In this document: positions 10,839-22,199 of the stretch, in pieces
Layout of the letters: the number at the start of each line of letters is the position of its first letter
Numbering within the stretch: position 1 is the first letter of the stretch
Origin: Agrypnia vestita
Taxonomy: Eukaryota > Arthropoda > Insecta > Trichoptera > Phryganeidae
Assembly: GCA_016648135.1 (NCBI GenBank)
Contig: JADDOH010023005.1
Span: 62,001 to 126,000 of the forward strand
Length of the DNA stretch: 64,000 nucleotides
Reading direction: 5' to 3'
The notes under the pieces: generated by a model
The model's database searches: none
Seen by the model: only the letters and a program-made list of their open reading frames with translations
What the model was told of the DNA's origin: nothing
Position numbers and translations under genes: made by a program

Positions 10839-12220
10839 TCATGACGAGTGCTGAAGGCAACAGCACCTGTTCACAGGGTATGGTCAGACAAACCAAGATT
10901 TAGAAGACGGCCTTCTTAAGTTTCATCAATCGAAGACGGGTCATAACAACCTGTAATCGACGCAATTCGCCGCATACGTAGGGGATGGCGGGAACATGGT
11001 CAGAAAATGGGACAAGGAATAGAAAGGATAAGAGGAATAACGAGACGAGAAATGGACTGTATTGGTCGAGAAAGGGAGGGACGTTTCGACTCACCTTTGT
11101 CTCTTGGCGCCCTTCCAATACGTCACCTCACCAAACACCTGGTTCACTCGGTTGGCCACCAACACGCGTTAATCCCGCTGTCTGGCGGTGACGTGACGAT
11201 AGAATGTTTATAGGATGCACAATTAAACACAAGATAAAACTTTACAGGGCAGGAGGCGAGAAAGTTTGTCCCGTGGCGGTTTAACAACGAGATAGCCAGA
11301 CTTGTCAAAACGATAGGTAAACTGGTACTATAGAGGGTAGGATAAATTTAGATTGAGACAAATCAGTGTTGCCACATAAGAAAAAAAACAATATTCTGTA
11401 AAAATCCATTTCTGTGCCAACGTGACGTCTCGAATATCGAACAACAACCTATGGTAAATTTAAAATGTAAAAATGATTTAAAATATTTTTTTTTATCTTG
11501 TACTGATTTGATATCTGCTCTAGTTCAAGTTTGTTCTCCACTTTCAATAGTTAATCCGACCAAACATCGCAGGGACGGCGTTTACTTTCATTACTTTCAA
11601 AATGTTGACAAGATCTATCGAGTTTTCATTAATAGCCAACTCTATCCGTTTTAATATCGACGGCGACCCCGTACCCAAAAAGGTCTTAGAATCTAATTAT
11701 TTAAAAGGTTTAAATCCCTATGTTCTGACAGACACCCTTTTAATTAAAGACGTGCCGGTTTGAAACCTTTAACCCCCAAACCGGTTAATGACTGCCCTTC
11801 CCACCGAGGAGATGCAGGGATTCCGCATTATATATGACGCGTTTGCTGAAGAAAGGGACACGCGTAGACCCATCAGGATAATGATCCCTTAAATCGAGGA
11901 TTTGGAAATTTGTGCGTTCTACTAAATTTAAGAAAATTTACCACCAACTGACATAAATCATCAAATAACTTGGACTAGAGCAGAAAGAATGGTTTATTAT
12001 AATAAAATGAAAACGCATTGTTTTAAACCGATATTTATTAAATAATCAACATGTCCTTTCATTGAGACACAACGTATAGTAAAAATTAAGAAAAATAAAT
12101 TGCAAATCAAATATTATAAATATTGCAAATAGTTACCTAATAAATTTGTTTCAATTCAACTCCCATATATTTGTTATTTATTTTTGTTCAAGCCTTTACT
12201 TCTAATTTGGATTTTTAGCA
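10839..12220. other. Non-coding with a GC-rich stretch, no gene accepted
   Basis: The part at 10860-11230 is GC-richer and open in several frames, but none shows a domain. A strong donor-like GTGAGT on the minus strand at about 11096-11091 lacks a matching open exon. The remainder is AT-rich. Nothing else is recognised. Confidence 0.45.
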
Positions 12221-12225
12221 AACAT

Positions 12226-12300
12226 TGTTTCCTGACGAAGCGACTATTTGCCCCGAAATATGTTGAATGTTAAATAAATAAAGGTTTTAAACAAAATATT
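12226..12300 (+). repeat. 3' tail of an unidentified retroelement
   Basis: The stretch TTTCCTGACGAAGCGACTAT, then CCCCGAAATATGTTG and AATAAATAAAGG, resembles the tail of insect retroelements that carry a CUGANGA...GAAA core (hammerhead-like). The polyadenylation-like AATAAA supports a 3' end. No coding sequence precedes it. Confidence 0.3.
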
Positions 12301-12350
12301 TTCCTTTTATTAATTATATTAGTTAATAAAGTTGATTTGGATGGAAAAAA

Positions 12351-12556
12351 TTAACTTTGTTACATCTCCGTGAGTTTAATAATATTTTTATATTTTACTA
12401 CTTCAGTTTCGAGAGTAACAAAATCTCTTATCGATTTGTGAAATATTAAACTGTAATTAAGTATTAAACCTGTTGGTGAGAGGTTCTGTTACTCTCGAAA
12501 TAAAGGTAATAAAATATAAAAATATTAATAAACTCACGACGAGGTAACAAAGTAAA
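12351..12556. mobile_element. Foldback MITE, about 206 bp
   Basis: The left arm (12351-12430: TTAACTTTGTTAC, then GTGAGTTTAATAATATTTTT and AGTTTCGAGAGTAACA) is the inverted complement of the right arm (12479-12556) with few mismatches, so nearly the whole element folds on itself around a spacer of about 50 bp. No coding capacity. The inner arm motif TTACTACTTCAGTTTCGAGAG is related to the elements at 38.7 and 45.1 kb. Confidence 0.8.
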
Positions 12557-12599
12557 TGTTTTTCACCCAATTTATCATTATGAATATTCTCTATAATGT

Positions 12600-12900
12600 A
12601 GCGGCCGAATCCATAAATAATCAAAAACTAGTTGTAATCCGTAAAAAATGACGGTACTTTTCATAACAGGGGATAAATATTTATTTATTGATATAAAAAA
12701 ATGACTACAAAAAAAATTTCTTACTATAAAGAAGAAAAAAAAAAAAAAGGAGAAAAAAAATTATATTATAAAGAAAAAAAAATTTTTTTAAAAAGTTTTT
12801 ACTATAAAGAAATTACGGACGTTATACGAAGTTACGATAGACGGACGGACAGATAGCCAACAAAATTATTATAATTGGAATATAAATAGTATTATTAAAG
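12600..12900 (+). repeat. Dispersed repeat B, diverged copy
   Basis: It contains AATCCGTAAAAAATGACGGTA, poly-A/G tracts, GAAATTACGGACGTTATACG, then a short GACGGACGGACAGA tail and CAACAAAATTATTAT. These match, in order, the core and tail of the 5.5-6.0 kb repeat. Low-complexity A-rich sequence fills 12,690-12,800. Confidence 0.55.
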
Positions 12901-14560
12901 TTTTAATAATTTTGGTTGATAAAAAAGGTCATTCCTTCGTCAATTTAAACGAAGATTGATTTATAAAGTGTTTAGGAAAATTACTATTGTTAAAAATTTT
13001 CATTCGAAATAAAGATGTTATTATTGATTAGTGAAGAGAATTGTGTGGCTTATCTATGTGAAGGTTATGCTTTTGAACTGAATCGAAAATATTAAAGAAA
13101 AATGTAAATTTTGATGTCGCTTATCTTCGTAACGTACATTTCAAACAAAGTGCAAAGAATATTTTCTATTCAAAATTGAATGAAGAAGACTACCAATTTT
13201 TGCTACTAGCTATCCAAGATACAAGTTTACATTTTATCTGTTGTTTATCTAACTAATTTCAATTTTTTATATAACATTTACATTACAGATACAAATTTAA
13301 TTCGTACATGTTATAAATATGTTAGAAATATATAAACAAAAACAAATATTAAACATATATAAAATCATTCACATCAAAGGTGTAGAAAAATCCTATTTCG
13401 GAATACCCTCTCAGAGACATGGAACAGATCAATGTCCAGAGTAATAATAATAATGTTAACTTGTGTATTAAATTAGGAGCATTTTCTTTTGATGATTGTC
13501 AGCACTACGCCCATCACATTTCAATAATTATTTCCCGGTTTTAAAATACCTGGAGTCGAAAACCAATTCGAAGAGAATAGTTCATGCAGACAAACATTTC
13601 TAATCTGAGAATTTGCTAAGTGTCACAGAGTGGGTGCGAATTCCCAACAAGTCCTTTGAGAAACCGAAATAGTTTGCCTATATTCGGTAATTTCTGTCGT
13701 ACCTTCAATTAGACGCGCGGTACCACCAAACGCATACCGCGCTAAAATTAATTTACTTTCGAAGTTTGCCCGAAGTTGTCCCGTCGAGGCGCTTTACTTT
13801 ACTGTGATCATACACAGGTGTCATTATCATACGTACTCCCCTACAGTGTTACGAACGATTTTTTAAAATATGTATAATTAAACATTTACAACCGCAATAT
13901 TCGTTCTACGGAGCGAAAAAACTAATAATGTACACTTACAGCTTTCATATTTCGTTTAGTTAATATTGAAAAGACGAACTGAAATAAATATATATAAAAA
14001 AAAAACAATTTAAGCTTTTATTTATTCATATAGTTACTGGAATACTTCTCGCACTATAATCGCTCAAGAATATTCCACTTGTCTGTGAAACACTTTACGC
14101 CTCTATCCTTTACGTTTCATTGCACTGATTCGCAACTAGAATATTTCGCACTGGTTATCTATTTTGTTTCTGTGGTTTATAATAGCTGTCAAAAATAACA
14201 TAGCGAATTTTTTCGCGTTTATGCGTGGGGCATAAGAGCAAATATTAATGTTTTGAATGCAGTCACTACTGATTACTAAATTGAAATATACTGAATTCTA
14301 GATTTTATGTATCTATCCCTTCCAAAATCATTCCTTTTAAATTCAAGTTTCCTATAAAAATTAGAATTTAGTACATTATAAATTATTAAGTAATTCTCGA
14401 TGACTGCATTAAATTTTTTTTGGATATTGCTCCCTTTGCTTTTATACCCCACATATCTTGTATTGCAATACTTCTATATCTTGTTATAATACTTATTTAT
14501 GTTTTACAAATATCGCCACTTATATATATATTTTACTCAGGAATGTGTAGCTTGTATTGG
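12901..14560. other. Mostly AT-rich; one GC-balanced unique island
   Basis: No gene is seen. The part at about 13,540-13,860 is less AT-rich than its neighbours and has no repeat features or open frame, so it may be conserved non-coding DNA. The rest is AT-rich. Confidence 0.5.
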
Positions 14561-14561
14561 G

Positions 14562-14715
14562 AGTAGCTTATTGGAGTAGTGGATATGACTCTCGCCTGGT
14601 GATCCAGTGGTCGATGGTTTGAGCCCCATTCCAGGACACTAGCAAGTTAGTCCTTTTTCATAGCAAAAGTGTTTAGCTTAATTTGAAAATAGTTAGAATA
14701 TTGATGCGACAAGTT
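14562..14715 (+). mobile_element. tRNA-derived SINE, near-complete
   Basis: The pol III-type head has an A-box region GAGTAGCTTATTGGAGTAGTGG and a B-box GGTTTGAGCCCC (about 14,617-14,628). The body is CAGGACACTAGCAAGTTAGTCC and then GTGTTTAGCTTAATTTGAAAATAG. The same order occurs at 24.64-24.82 (+) and 51.03-51.22 kb (-). Tail-only fragments lie at 7.46 and 42.3 kb. Confidence 0.7.
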
Positions 14716-16440
14716 ATTTTTATATATAATTTATTATGATTTGTACTATATTGGTGATGTCTTTCATTTATTGCAAGTAAATGCAATAAATGTAGTCATC
14801 TGAATAGAGCTTCCAATTTTCGACTACTTACTTCATCACTAGGTAAGTGTCTTAACCACTAGGGTAAGAAGAAAATAGAGGTAGAAAGGATTTCTTTAAA
14901 AAGAAATAAACGATGGTACGAAAAAACAACTAAATACCTGGGAAGAACTATGAGCGGTATTTTAATCAAAGAACGAAAAGTCGAAAAATAGAGTAAAAAT
15001 AATTTTAGATGGAAGGTGTCAATTAGATATAGAAGCAGTGCGCACGCGCGCTGCTTAAACGAGACACCACACATTAAACTGTCGTCGCCAACTACAATCC
15101 AAGTTCATACAACTATCCCATAGTAATAGAACCGATAGTAGAATATCAATAATGAAAAAAAAGAGTTTTGTACCAGTGAATACCTGAGTAGGTACCTTTT
15201 TTATTTAATAAAAATATCGTTTTCAAAATTAATTAAATACACGATAACAAATTAAGCCAAGTTCACATTTCAATAACGAAATATTTTATTTTGCACACAA
15301 GAAATCAAGCTGAAGCTCATGTGATCCACGAGAAGGGGGTTGTGAAGCGATCATATGGAGAGCTATTTATTGAGAGGGGATGGTTAATATCCTCGGGATC
15401 TGCACGGTGAAGCCTGCATCCGATCTGAACGTCAGATCTCGGGAGGGAAACTTTGGCGTGGTTGGAATGGGGTAGAAAATTGGGCAATCAGTGCTGCAAA
15501 CGTCTACATAACTGTTGTACAAGATTCTGTTAATAGTTTACAGTTTTAGTCATATAGTTATTTTTTTATAATATTTATAATCTATTGGACGCTAGTTGTT
15601 ATTCATAACTAGTATGATACAAGTGTTAATTTTATAACAACAAACTACCACATCTACTCACCATTGTTCAGGCTATATAGACTTGGCAATGGGTACATGA
15701 AATTTGTAGATGTACTTATGAAACCTTGACAATATTTTAAATACATCTGCTGTGGATTTCGAAATGTTGAGAGTTTTGTGTTAACTAATCTGTGTATTTT
15801 TATATTGAAAATTATTGAGTTTTCTTATTGTTTCTTAATATAAATATTCGTCCTTTATATTTTCCTAAAAATATTTATGAACTCAATTCACTATATAATA
15901 AATATATTTGTTATCAAAATAGTTTCTTTTATCGATTAACGGTATCTTCGTCAGGACGGATGTATAAATCTAACATTTCTAATAACAGGTTTTTTTTTGC
16001 ACCCATAATGATGAAATTATAGCGAATTTCGAAATTGGTCAACGTTAAGAATAATCAACATATAAGTTTGTTATTTTTGAAATTCATAATAACGTCTGCT
16101 CACAAAGTTAACGTAAACTAAAAACGTAAAAAAAGTAACCCATAAAAACCAAGTTTTTATTATACTCCCTTTCTCATTTACTAGTTGAAACATTTTTTTT
16201 CGCCTTAACCTACGCGTTGGGCTTCGGTCAGGTGACGCTACGAAAGGGAGTAAAAAAAATTTCCAAAATTCCAAAATTATACTATAATCAGGTTTCGCGT
16301 GCTTGCACACAATGCAACATAACATTAGTGCACTTAAGCCAGCTAATACATGTCAAAATACGCCTTGTGGCCACCCTATAAAGACTTTCATAGATAAAAA
16401 CCAATTTTATTATCAATTAGAAAGACAAACAGAACAATCT
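14716..16440. other. AT-rich non-coding DNA, one GC-balanced patch
   Basis: The block at 15,300-15,480 is GC-balanced and unique-looking. No coding frame, RNA gene or repeat is recognised elsewhere. Confidence 0.5.
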
Positions 16441-16441
16441 A

Positions 16442-16490
16442 ATTAACGAAAAAATATTTGGCCGATACCGGGATTCGAACCACGTATCTC
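16442..16490 (-). repeat. tRNA-like B-box SINE fragment
   Basis: The minus strand reads CGTGGTTCGAATCCCGGTAT, then CGGCCAAATATTTTTTCG, matching the B box and following AAATATTTTTTC of the 7.8-kb copy. No A box at the right distance is convincing. Confidence 0.45.
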
Positions 16491-16616
16491 CTTCCTATCT
16501 GGGGCAGGATTTCATAGATGTTTCCAATATAAACAGCTCTCTGTAACACAGTGCATTTTTCTATTGTAGTGGAAATGTCAGAACTAATGCATCAGCAAAC
16601 TCTGTAATTCCCAGAT

Positions 16617-16972
16617 TACACTCATTAGGGAATGAACATGCAGAGGCGGCTGACATTTTTGCTGATAGTATAACTGTGTATAGGACAAAGCTGATACAAT
16701 TGTTTACATCTCAACGAAATGGAAATGGACAATAAATTTTTCTGTATTATTATTTTACCTTTAACTATTATTATTTGTACCTTTAACTGTATTATTATTT
16801 TATCTGTCTTATGTTTTTCTGTATTATTATTATTATTAATACCTCTTAACTATTATTATTGTAACTTTTAACTGTATTATTATTTTAACTGTCTTATGTT
16901 ATTTAAAAAAAATTATTCTGTTTATTTGAAAAAGCCCATAAGGGCGTTAAATAAATAAATAAATAAATTAAT
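16617..16972 (+). pseudogene. Non-LTR retrotransposon 3' end with RNase H remnant
   Basis: At 16,619-16,735 the frame reads HSLGNEHAEAADIFADSITV, then YRTKLIQLF, and stops. HS..GNE.AEAAD is the end of the RNase H domain carried by some non-LTR elements (I, R1 and LOA groups), which removes RNA from the RNA:DNA hybrid. Everything upstream is missing or scrambled. After the stop come TTATTATT-rich simple sequence and GAAAAAGCCCATAAGGGCGT followed by (TAAA)n at 16,925-16,970, a typical non-LTR tail. A similar tail stands alone at 33,590-33,650. Confidence 0.65.
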
Positions 16973-17107
16973 AATATTTATTTGTTTTATTAATTTACGA
17001 TTAATTTCTACTGTCTATTAAAGCTAAAAACATTGGGGAACTGAAATCAATTAAGCGGCAACATTTTCTCGAGACTGATATTTTCCCCATTACAAGCTCG
17101 TTACCGT

Positions 17108-17127
17108 GATGTGTGTGTGTGTGTGTT
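17108..17127. repeat. (TG)n microsatellite
   Basis: About nine TG units, inside a GC-balanced segment (17,050-17,350) with no recognised gene. Confidence 0.9.
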
Positions 17128-17619
17128 TGTATTAATATGTGGGAAATTGTAAATGGCGTACTCCAGCCGGTACGTGCGCGACCCGCCTCTACATATCTTA
17201 TGCGGGCCGCGGTGACAGTCTCTTGCATAATGCATATACCGTGTTGGGGTATGCAAAGCGGGCCACTGCACTCGCGGCCAGATTGCCGCCCTATCGAGAG
17301 CTCCGCAATGCATCCTATTTATCGTATGATACAGGTAAACATCACCTATAGATGCATATAAATTGAACGAAAAATACCTCGGTATTAACCCGACTTTTCA
17401 ATCGGTTCCAAGAATGGGAGGCATGTTCGCAATTGTGACCGTCACAAAAATAGATCAGATTTAAAGATATTATATCTCAGAAAAAAAGCGCAGATGTAAG
17501 TACCTAAGTGTAATATCCAAAAAATGTTTTGAATGCATTCATCGAAGATAACTGATAATTATTTTGAATGCGAGATTTTATAGGGAATGTAATTCTACCC
17601 ATTCCAAAACCATGTTTCT

Positions 17620-17700
17620 AAATCAAACATAATAATTTCGTTGTCTGTCTGTCCGTAACGTCCTGTAACGTCCGTAATTTGGTTTAAATTCACTGCTAAA
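17620..17700 (-). repeat. Dispersed repeat B tail fragment
   Basis: ATAATTTCGTTGTCTGTCTG, then TCCGTAACGTCC, is the reverse complement of the GACA/GACGG...CAACGAAATTAT tail seen at 5.9 and 12.85 kb. It directly precedes the truncated CR1/Jockey element. Confidence 0.55.
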
Positions 17701-17714
17701 AAACCCGACTATAA

Positions 17715-19200
17715 CATACAAAATATGTTTTTGTCACACCCATACACAAAGCTGGCAATAAAGACGATCCAAATAACTACCGACCTATATCCGTCCTAAA
17801 TTTACTATCTAAGCTGCTAGAGAAATGTGTTTGTAATCAATTCACCAACTTTTTAGAAAAACATCAAATTTTAGCCAACAACCAGTTTGGATTTAGAAAA
17901 AATCGGGGTACACATGAAGCAATACAGGAAGTTATTGGTTATATTTCAGACAAACTTGACAATAATAAAAAATGTATAGCAATAGCACTAGACTTGACGA
18001 AAGCTTTTGACACAGTTTCACATGAAAAAATGCTTCACAAACTAAAACAGACTGGGCTTTCGGAAGCAAGTTACAACTGGTTCAAAACTTACCTAACAGA
18101 CAGAACACAATTTACACAACTTGACAAAACTAAAAGTGACGAACATTACATCAAATACGGAGTCCCTCAAGGAAGTACACTAGGACCTGTTTTATTCCTC
18201 CTATACATAAACGATTTAAGCAAGCTAACAACGGGGGGGAAAATAGTTACTTTTGCAGATGATACAATACTCCTGTTCCACGCTTCAACATGGGATCTTG
18301 TTTTCGAAGCAGCTGAACTGGATTGCAACATGGTAAAACACTGGCTGGAAAATAATTTGCTAACAGTCAATCTCAAAAAAACTAAGTGTCTGACATTCAG
18401 CATAGATAAAAGAGGGCAGCCATCTAGCGATTTAAAATTGACTATGCATGACTGCCAACACCAAAATTGTGGTTGCACCCCCTTAGAAAATGCAGATAGT
18501 GTGAAGTACTTGGGAATCACAATAGACAGACACCTAAACTGGAAACTTCACATTGAACTATTATCGGGAAAACTTCTAAAACTCATTTATCTATTTAAAT
18601 CCATACGTAATATTTTTAATAAACAGCAACTCAAAACTATCTATTATGCTCTTGCCCAGTCATTTTTGAACTATGCGATTCTAAGTTGGGGAGGTACTTA
18701 CAAAACCACATTAAAACCAGCTATAACGGCACAAAAAACCTTGCTCCGAGTCATTAATAAGAAACCATTCACATACCAATCAGACAGACTATTCAGAGAA
18801 TTTAATGTACTGGACGTTAGACAGCTGTTCGTTAAGTCTACCCTCATCTTCTACATCAAAAACACAAACCACCTAACAGCAACCAGTAACTCGCATTCAC
18901 ATAATACTAGACAAGCATTACGAAACCTTGACGAAATACCAAAAACTAAGACAACATATGGACAGAAAAATTACTCATACATAGGGCCTAAAATATTTAA
19001 CATATTTAAAACAGACTTCCCGGAAATCAGAATATACTCAATTAATAAAATAAAAGCTTTAGCAAACAACTGGCTTACCTCCAAAGGTAGAACAGCAACT
19101 GAAAATTTACTTACTGTAATTGCATAATAATGTCTACAAATAAAACTTTATACCTATAAATAATATAAATAAATATAAATAAATAAATAAATTAAGTAAA
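17715..19200 (+). mobile_element. 5'-truncated CR1/Jockey-like non-LTR retrotransposon
   Basis: The body is the 3' part of ORF2 plus a tail of (TAAA)n/(AAATAT)n-like repeats at 19,150-19,200. The 5' boundary at about 17,715 falls in the reverse-transcriptase domain, the usual result of incomplete target-primed reverse transcription. Endonuclease and ORF1 are absent. No clear target-site duplication was found. Confidence 0.8.
17733..19127 (+). CDS. Reverse transcriptase, C-terminal part, 5'-truncated
   Basis: This piece of non-LTR ORF2 would copy element RNA at a nicked target. The open frame begins upstream of any start codon, in the fingers region (VTPIHKAGNKDDPNNYRPIS, then LLSKLLEKC). It continues through NQFGFRKNRGT, the catalytic LDLTKAFDTVSHEK (about 17,985-18,020), YGVPQGSTLGPVLF, the active-site TFADDTILL (about 18,250-18,275) and WLENNLLTVNLKKTK, to a C-terminal region with HNTRQALRN and YIGPKIFNIF. 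It ends ATENLLTVIA at 19,127. About 465 codons remain uninterrupted, so the copy is recent, but it lacks endonuclease and ORF1 and cannot act alone. FADD instead of YADD is common in this clade. The choice between CR1 and Jockey needs a phylogeny. Confidence 0.88.
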   Translation, partial: VTPIHKAGNKDDPNNYRPISVLNLLSKLLEKCVCNQFTNFLEKHQILANNQFGFRKNRGTHEAIQEVIGYISDKLDNNKKCIAIALDLTKAFDTVSHEKMLHKLKQTGLSEASYNWFKTYLTDRTQFTQLDKTKSDEHYIKYGVPQGSTLGPVLFLLYINDLSKLTTGGKIVTFADDTILLFHASTWDLVFEAAELDCNMVKHWLENNLLTVNLKKTKCLTFSIDKRGQPSSDLKLTMHDCQHQNCGCTPLENADSVKYLGITIDRHLNWKLHIELLSGKLLKLIYLFKSIRNIFNKQQLKTIYYALAQSFLNYAILSWGGTYKTTLKPAITAQKTLLRVINKKPFTYQSDRLFREFNVLDVRQLFVKSTLIFYIKNTNHLTATSNSHSHNTRQALRNLDEIPKTKTTYGQKNYSYIGPKIFNIFKTDFPEIRIYSINKIKALANNWLTSKGRTATENLLTVIA

Positions 19201-20225
19201 ATAAAAAATAATCTTAAACAAAACTTTAACCCTTTTTACATTAAACAATTATTCTACACATATTTACACTTGGACTTATGACTCACTCAACTTTCACTTA
19301 CATTACACTTGATACGTTGTAGATATATAATTACTATCTTATGAAAATAAATATCACTGACGAATTCAAAAAAATATTATAATTGTGTTCTATAACGCCA
19401 CTCTGGGACAGGCGTAGCCTAGTAGAGTGACATTATCCACAAATTTAACAAAAAAAGTGTAATTTATCTTATATTTTATTGTTAAACTAGTATTAAGTAC
19501 CTTTATTTGTAAACAAGGATTTTTTGAAATAAATAAAAAATAAATGTACTAGGGCTTAGCAAAGACGCGAACCATTTCATGTTGCATGATTTTTCACGGG
19601 TGTACGACTAGTGATTATTAAAAGCAGAGACCTAATGACTCGTGCATACTAAAGTGAGAGTTGATGTCGATATTATACTGAAATATCATAGCTTAGATAG
19701 TAATTTATCCTATTATGTAAATAGCAAAAGCAGCAATATCCACTATAAGCAAACAAAAAAATATCCATAATAAAAAGTCAAATATTTATTTATACACACA
19801 TGTAAAAGGAAAAATGAGGTGGAATATGCTTTTAAAAAACTTATTTCCAATAAGACATAGGTTTCGTAGATTCCAAAGAAATTACTTTGGGTAGTGATTT
19901 TTGTATTTACTTCAGAAAAACGTAATATTGTGTCTTTGTGTAATGCAGGCAATACACTCAGCTATTGGCACTGCTTCTCACGCTGTTGTATTTTACACCA
20001 AATTTTGCATAATTGATGATCCTTCCTTCTACCCAAGTAATATCAAATTGTCCTAGCGATATGGATGTGTATTATATTGAAGGCAATATTTTCCAAATTT
20101 AACTCTAGGACCCTGAGAAAAAATTACCCAGCCTCCGGATACCTTACGCATACCCTGAGTGTACCAATTTCAGCTTAATTTATTTAATAATTTGATTATT
20201 TTCCAAGGAAACAGAGTGTTTGCTT
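19201..20225. other. AT-rich non-coding DNA, no gene seen
   Basis: Nothing recognisable apart from A/T-rich low complexity. A run of diverged sequence around 19,380-19,560 may belong to another old insertion. Confidence 0.5.
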
Positions 20226-20343
20226 ATGATACAGATATAATGAATACCTATGTAGGTATAAATGTTTTTGAATTTTTTTGAAAAATGATACAGATATAAT
20301 GAATACCTATGTAGGTATAAATGTTTTTGAATTTTTTTGAAAA
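20226..20343. repeat. Exact 59-bp tandem duplication
   Basis: A 59-bp unit starting ATGATACAGATATAATGAAT occurs twice back to back (20226-20284 and 20285-20343) with no mismatch that I can see. It is therefore a very recent duplication or slippage event. Confidence 0.9.
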
Positions 20344-20682
20344 AATATTTTTGAAATAAAAACTGAGTTGGTACTACAACAGCTGATTATTAATTTCCTT
20401 TTTGTTGTTTTTGATAAATCCCTATTCCATTTTCAATTTATTTCCCTTCCTATGGGCTGTCAATCCCCTTTGACAGCTAAAGTTCATTTCTCTATTTGCA
20501 TGTATTGTGGAAAAAAGATTAAGTGTTTTTCTGAGAAAAATAAACGTTGTAATTGTGTTTTTGTATTGTATATATCTCCGTGTGTTTTCTAAAAGTACTT
20601 TTATGTTGTAAAATATATTTTCTTATATCAAAGTCGAGTGAATTTTTCATAATTATTATTTTATTTTAAATTATATAAAAAA

Positions 20683-22195
20683 ACTAGCTGATTAGCCCGG
20701 CTTCGCTCGGGACCATAATTTAGAACTTTATCGAACATTCTGAAACCTTCTACAGTCACCAACACACTCGCCACTTTGTTTGGAACCTTATAGAAATCTT
20801 TTAGAACTTGCTAGAGCTTTATCGAACGTTCTGAACCGTCAAGACTCACCGACATTCTCCGACACTTAGTTTGAAACCTTTTAGAACCTTCTTTAATTTT
20901 CTCTTTCCAGAACCTTCTAAAGCATTCGAGAACCTTCATGGACATTCTGAAAACTTTTTGACTCACTTACACACTCTGCCACTCAGTTTGGGACCATAAA
21001 GAACTTTCGGGAATCTTCTAGAACCTTTTCCTTCCAGAATTTTATAAAGCTTTATCAAACGTTTTGGATCCATCTAGACTCACCGACACACTCCACCCCT
21101 CAGTTTGGAACCTTATAGAACCTTCTAGAACTTTCTGCTTCAGGAAACTTCTAAAACATTCGAGAACCTTCATGAATGTTGTGGAACCTTCTAGACCCCC
21201 AGACACACTCCACCACATTGTTTGGAACGTTAGAGAACTTTCTTTAGAATAATGAAGAATCTTCTAGAACGTTCTCCTTCAGAACATTCTAGAACGTTAT
21301 CGAACTTTCTGGAACCTTCTACAGTCACCGAAACACTCCGCCACTTTATTTGGAACCTTATAGAACTTTCTGAATAATTCTAGAACATTCTCCTTCCAGA
21401 ACATTCTAGAGATTTATCTAACGTTCTAGAATCTTCTGGTCTCACTGATATACTCCGCACTCAGTTTACAACCTTATAGAACTTTTGGGAATATTCTAGA
21501 ATGTTCTCTTTCCAGACTTTCTACAGCTTTATTGAATGTTCTGGAACCATCTAGACTCACCGGCATACTCCATCACTTAGTTTGGAACCTTATAGAACCT
21601 TCTTGAACTTTCTGCTTCCAGAAACTTCTAAAGCATTCGAGGACCTTCATGAACGTTCTGGAACCTTCTGGACACACCGACACACTCCGCTACTCAGTTT
21701 GGAACCTTATAGAACTTTTAGTAATCTTCTAGATCATTCTCCTTCCTGAACTTTCTAGAGTTTTATCGAACGTTCTGGAACCTTATCAACTCACAGACAC
21801 ACTCCGCCATATGGTTTGGAAAGTTATAGAACTTTCCGGAATCTTCTTGAACGTTCTCCATCCAGAACATTATTTATTCATTTTTTAAACTTTAACGAAC
21901 GGTCTGGAACCTTGTAGAGTCACAGACACACTCCGCCACCAGAACTTTCAAGACCTTTATCGAACGTTCTGGAACTTTCTAGACTCACCTCTTAGTTTGG
22001 AATCTTATAGAACTTTCAAGAATCTTCTAGAAAACTCCCCTTATAGAATTTTCTAGAGCTTTACCGGACATTCTGACACGTTTTTGACTCACCGGCACAC
22101 TCCGCCACTTAGATTGGAACCTTATAATATTTCGGGATTTTTCTAGAACGTTCTCCTTCCAGAACTTTCTAGAGTGAATTTTTAGAGTGAATAGT
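20683..22195 (+). repeat. Array of about 117-bp units made of GAA/TTC pentamers
   Basis: The array opens with ACTAGCTGATTAGCCCGG (20683-20700) and CTTCGCTCGGG, a short CCCG...CGGG hairpin. It then runs as about 12-13 tandem units, anchored by a recurring CACACTCCGCCACT-type motif at about 20762, 20851, 20970, 21086, 21203, 21331, 21451, 21565, 21680, 21798, 21927, 21985 and 22096. Between anchors the units consist largely of nGAAn and nTTCn pentamers in a 10-bp rhythm, for example GAACCTTCTAGAACTTTC at about 21119-21136. That is the consensus binding pattern of heat-shock factor. Units differ by substitutions and small indels, so the array is old. It has no coding capacity. The head resembles two other elements, at 50.9 and 55.3 kb. 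Confidence 0.85.
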
Positions 22196-22199
22196 CGAC

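Noticed and set aside
10900..11200. Coding exon on the minus strand ending at a strong GTGAGT donor near 11,096
   Set aside because: The frame open to the donor has a TAA shortly upstream with no acceptor between, and the other frames stop before the donor.
12690..12800. Poly-A tail of a retroelement
   Set aside because: The A-rich tract is interrupted by TTTTT and TATAAAG repeats on both sides and lies inside repeat B, so it is low complexity rather than a 3' end.
18167..18520. 117-codon minus-strand frame
   Set aside because: Antisense shadow of the CR1/Jockey reverse transcriptase.
20683..22195. CRISPR-like or coding repeat array
   Set aside because: Units diverge throughout with no constant repeat plus unique spacer pattern, and no frame stays open.
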